Assembly: GCA_035302145.1 (NCBI GenBank)
Contig: DATGSX010000109.1
Location: 1 to 9,313 of the forward strand
Source: JAJYTI01 sp035302145
GTDB lineage: Bacteria > Bacteroidota > Bacteroidia > Flavobacteriales > Flavobacteriaceae
Reading direction: 5' to 3'
DNA: 9,313 nt
Below, in pieces: positions 7,390 through 9,313 of the stretch; position 1 is the first letter of the stretch, and the number at the start of each line of letters is the position of its first letter. Below the pieces are notes generated by a model, which did not search any database, was not told where the DNA came from, and worked only from the letters and a program-made list of their open reading frames with translations. The translations under genes and the position numbers were made by a program.

Positions 7390-8421
7390 ATGCAAAATCA
7401 GAAATCGTATAGGTTGCATTTTATTGTTTTGAGCATTGCGCTTATAGCGATGTTTCTGGTTAATATTAGTTTAGGACAATCCAAAATTCCCTTATCGGAG
7501 ATACTATCTAGTTTAATGGGCAATGGATCTTCTAAGCATATTTGGGAGTTTATCGTTATAGAACATCGCCTTCCTAAAGCTATTACGGCTATTATTGCAG
7601 GTGGTGGTTTGTCGGTTGCAGGACTTATAATGCAAACTATGTTTCGTAATCCACTTGCCGATCCGTTTGTATTGGGACTAAGCAGTGGTGCAAGTCTGGG
7701 AGTAGCCTTACTTTTATTAGGCGCTGGTGCATTTGGGGGAGTTGTTGGTGTGCTACTAACTAGCCAATGGAGTTTAGTATTAGCCGCAGCAGCAGGAACT
7801 TTATTGGTACTACTCGCAGTTGTGGCCATAAGTGTTCGAGTAAAAGATACCATGACCCTATTGATTATTGGAATCATGTTTGGAAGTTTTACATCGGCCA
7901 TAGTGGGAGTTCTTTCTTACATTTCTACCGCAGAGCAATTACAACGTTATATATTTTGGTCTTTTGGAAGTTTAGGCGATATCTCCTGGCAAGGAATACG
8001 TATATTAAGCCTATGTTTCGCTTTTGGAATTATTTTAAGCATACTAAGTTGCAAAGCACTAAATGCCCTACTCCTAGGACAGCAATATGCCCAGAGTATG
8101 GGATTGAATATTAAACGAACTAACCTTTTATTGGTTGTAGCTACAAGTATCTTGGCCGGAAGTATCACGGCTTTTGCAGGGCCTATAGCTTTTGTTGGAT
8201 TGGCAGTGCCTCATCTTACAAGACAAATATTCGATACCTCCAACAATTTTATTTTAATGCCTGCAGTATTGCTATATGGAGCAACCCTTTTATTGTTTTG
8301 CGATATTATTGCACAAATGCCATTTTCAGATACCACACTTCCTATTAATGCCATTACATCGTTTATAGGTGCGCCTATAGTTATCTGGTTATTAGTACGT
8401 AAAAAGAAATTACAGTTTTAG
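7390..8421 (+). CDS. btuC: FecCD-family ABC permease, BtuC-like (cobalamin)
   Basis: The 343-residue, highly hydrophobic protein has about ten predictable membrane segments, as usual for BtuC/FecD permeases. Family landmarks are EHRLPKAITAIIAGGGLSVA (59-78), MQTMFRNPLADPFVLGLSSG (81-100) and GPIAFVGLAVPHLTR (264-278). The cytoplasmic stretch LLGQQYAQSMGLN (228-240) corresponds to the coupling helix that contacts the ATPase. The length matches the family. It would form a homodimer in the inner membrane and take substrate from the binding protein encoded just upstream. The stop codon lies three bases before the ATPase start, indicating a single transcript and probably coupled translation. Sequence alone does not separate cobalamin from siderophore or haem permeases; the substrate is inferred from the locus. 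Confidence 0.9.
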   Translation: MQNQKSYRLHFIVLSIALIAMFLVNISLGQSKIPLSEILSSLMGNGSSKHIWEFIVIEHRLPKAITAIIAGGGLSVAGLIMQTMFRNPLADPFVLGLSSGASLGVALLLLGAGAFGGVVGVLLTSQWSLVLAAAAGTLLVLLAVVAISVRVKDTMTLLIIGIMFGSFTSAIVGVLSYISTAEQLQRYIFWSFGSLGDISWQGIRILSLCFAFGIILSILSCKALNALLLGQQYAQSMGLNIKRTNLLLVVATSILAGSITAFAGPIAFVGLAVPHLTRQIFDTSNNFILMPAVLLYGATLLLFCDIIAQMPFSDTTLPINAITSFIGAPIVIWLLVRKKKLQF

Positions 8422-8424
8422 AAT

Positions 8425-9210
8425 ATGATAGCGGAGACACCATATAGCATAGAAGTAAAGGATTTAGACATCGGTTATAAAAAACCAAGGTTAAAGTTAT
8501 TATTGGAAAACTTAAACTTCGGATTAAAATCGGGTAACCTCATCTCAGTTATCGGTGGAAATGGTGTTGGGAAAACTACTTTACTACGTACATTAGCCAA
8601 GTTGCAAACCCCTTTAGAAGGAGAAGTTTATATTAATAATAAACCTTTAAGTTCACTTACAAATACTGCTTTAGCAAAAGAAGTTAGTTTGGTTCTTACC
8701 AATCCTCCTGCATCTAAAAGCTTAAGCGTTTATGAGTTTATTGCGTTAGGTAGATACCCACACACTAATTGGTTGGGGAGACTTTCTGATATAGATCTTC
8801 AAAAGGTAGCTAAAGCCATTCAAGTAACAGAAGTTGAAGGCTTATTAGAATACAAATGTTACCAGCTTAGTGACGGACAGTACCAACGCATTGCTATAGC
8901 CCGATCCATTGCACAAGACACCCCTATTATAATATTGGACGAACCTACTACACATTTAGACCTTTACCATCGTGCTTATGTCTTAAAACTATTACAAAAT
9001 TTAGCACAAAAGCATAACAAAACTATTTTATTCTCCACCCACGAAATAGAACTCGCCCTTCAGTTAAGCGATCAAGTTTTATTACTACAGCCCAAGCAAG
9101 TTAAACTAGATACACCTAATAAAATTATTGAGAGTAATTTATTGAATAATCTCTTTCCAGAAGATACTATCTACTTCGATCCCGCTACAAAGCAATTTAA
9201 AGCTCGATAA
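8425..9210 (+). CDS. btuD: ABC importer ATP-binding protein, BtuD/FecE-like
   Basis: The 261-residue ATPase would power the BtuC-like permease. It has Walker A GGNGVGKT (44-51), signature LSDGQ (148-152, Asp in place of the usual Gly), Walker B IIILDEPT (168-175) with catalytic E173, a D-loop HLDL (177-180) and the switch His at H206 in STHE. The Q-loop is unusual: in alignment with FecE-type proteins (LPQ...ITVQELVSYGR), the conserved Gln falls on T92 in VLTNPPASKSLSVYEFIALG. The following LGRYPHTNWLGRL is typical of siderophore/cobalamin importer ATPases. A tail of about 40 residues after the ATPase core is of normal size. It is the last gene of the operon; I see no clear terminator in the 100 bases after it. 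Confidence 0.92.
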   Translation: MIAETPYSIEVKDLDIGYKKPRLKLLLENLNFGLKSGNLISVIGGNGVGKTTLLRTLAKLQTPLEGEVYINNKPLSSLTNTALAKEVSLVLTNPPASKSLSVYEFIALGRYPHTNWLGRLSDIDLQKVAKAIQVTEVEGLLEYKCYQLSDGQYQRIAIARSIAQDTPIIILDEPTTHLDLYHRAYVLKLLQNLAQKHNKTILFSTHEIELALQLSDQVLLLQPKQVKLDTPNKIIESNLLNNLFPEDTIYFDPATKQFKAR

Positions 9211-9274
9211 ATAAGCATTTGAAGGTAAAAACTATAGCATTCACAATATTTTACTGTAGGTCAATACTTTACAA

Positions 9275-9313
9275 TTAAACCATTCTTACTACGGCTTTAA
9301 CCCTTGCTATATC
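9275..9313 (-). CDS. Possible C-terminal end of a convergent gene, partial
   Basis: On the minus strand a frame is open from the right edge to a TAA at 9277-9275, encoding only DIARVKAVVRMV. The other two minus-strand frames hit stops within this short stretch. Twelve codons are too few to identify a family or exclude chance. The codons look ordinary for this genome. If real, the gene converges on the importer operon. Confidence 0.22.
   Translation of the reverse strand, partial: DIARVKAVVRMV

Noticed and set aside
7398..7901. Open frame of 167 codons on the minus strand inside the permease gene
   Set aside because: It lies entirely opposite a clearly recognised FecCD permease, has no recognisable domain, and its composition reflects the complementary strand.
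7767..8114. Open frame of 115 codons on the plus strand inside the permease gene
   Set aside because: It is out of frame with the permease, has no family resemblance, and is explained as a chance frame in an AT-rich gene.
2..9313. CRISPR arrays, insertion sequences, tRNA genes or defence genes
   Set aside because: No regularly spaced repeats, transposase motifs, terminal inverted repeats or tRNA-like cloverleaf were seen; nearly all bases are explained by metabolic and transport genes.

Overview
The window is an AT-rich, gene-dense stretch of a Bacteroidota chromosome, most likely of the class Flavobacteriia. The evidence for this is the pair of TAnnTTTG-type promoter boxes, weak or absent Shine-Dalgarno sequences, a surface lipoprotein with a Cys-Ser-Ser-Asp-Asp-Asp start, and protein sequences that look flavobacterial throughout. 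Everything in it revolves around vitamin B12 (cobalamin): one enzyme that uses it and a complete-looking route for importing it.

Layout. Positions 2-2933 (+) hold the two subunits of adenosylcobalamin-dependent methylmalonyl-CoA mutase; the small subunit is cut by the left edge and the large subunit is complete. A strong 14-bp-stem terminator at 2956-2990 separates this pair from a convergent minus-strand unit. That unit, read right to left, is a cobalamin riboswitch (about 6175-6003), a BtuB-like TonB-dependent outer-membrane receptor (5948-4125), and a surface lipoprotein with a YncE-like beta-propeller (4112-3015) that resembles BtuG of Bacteroides. Divergent from the riboswitch, on the plus strand, runs a tight three-gene ABC importer: lipoprotein binding protein (6243-7382), FecCD-type permease (7390-8421) and ATPase (8425-9210). 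The last 100 bases hold no clear complete gene; a short open frame on the minus strand may be the tail of a convergent gene.

How the genes work together (inference from families and context). The lipoprotein propeller and the TonB receptor would capture cobalamin at the cell surface and bring it across the outer membrane. The binding protein would collect it in the periplasm, and the permease/ATPase pair would move it into the cytoplasm. There, after adenosylation by genes not in this window, it would serve methylmalonyl-CoA mutase. The riboswitch lies only on the outer-membrane transcript. The ABC operon starts from its own promoter, possibly without a leader, so the two halves of the route appear to be regulated differently. 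No cobalamin biosynthesis gene is present in the window.

The families are all known. The points worth a second look are the BtuG-like protein in a flavobacterial setting, the split regulation, the possible leaderless start, the unusual Q-loop of the ATPase, and the small mutase subunit that ends before any B12 domain.
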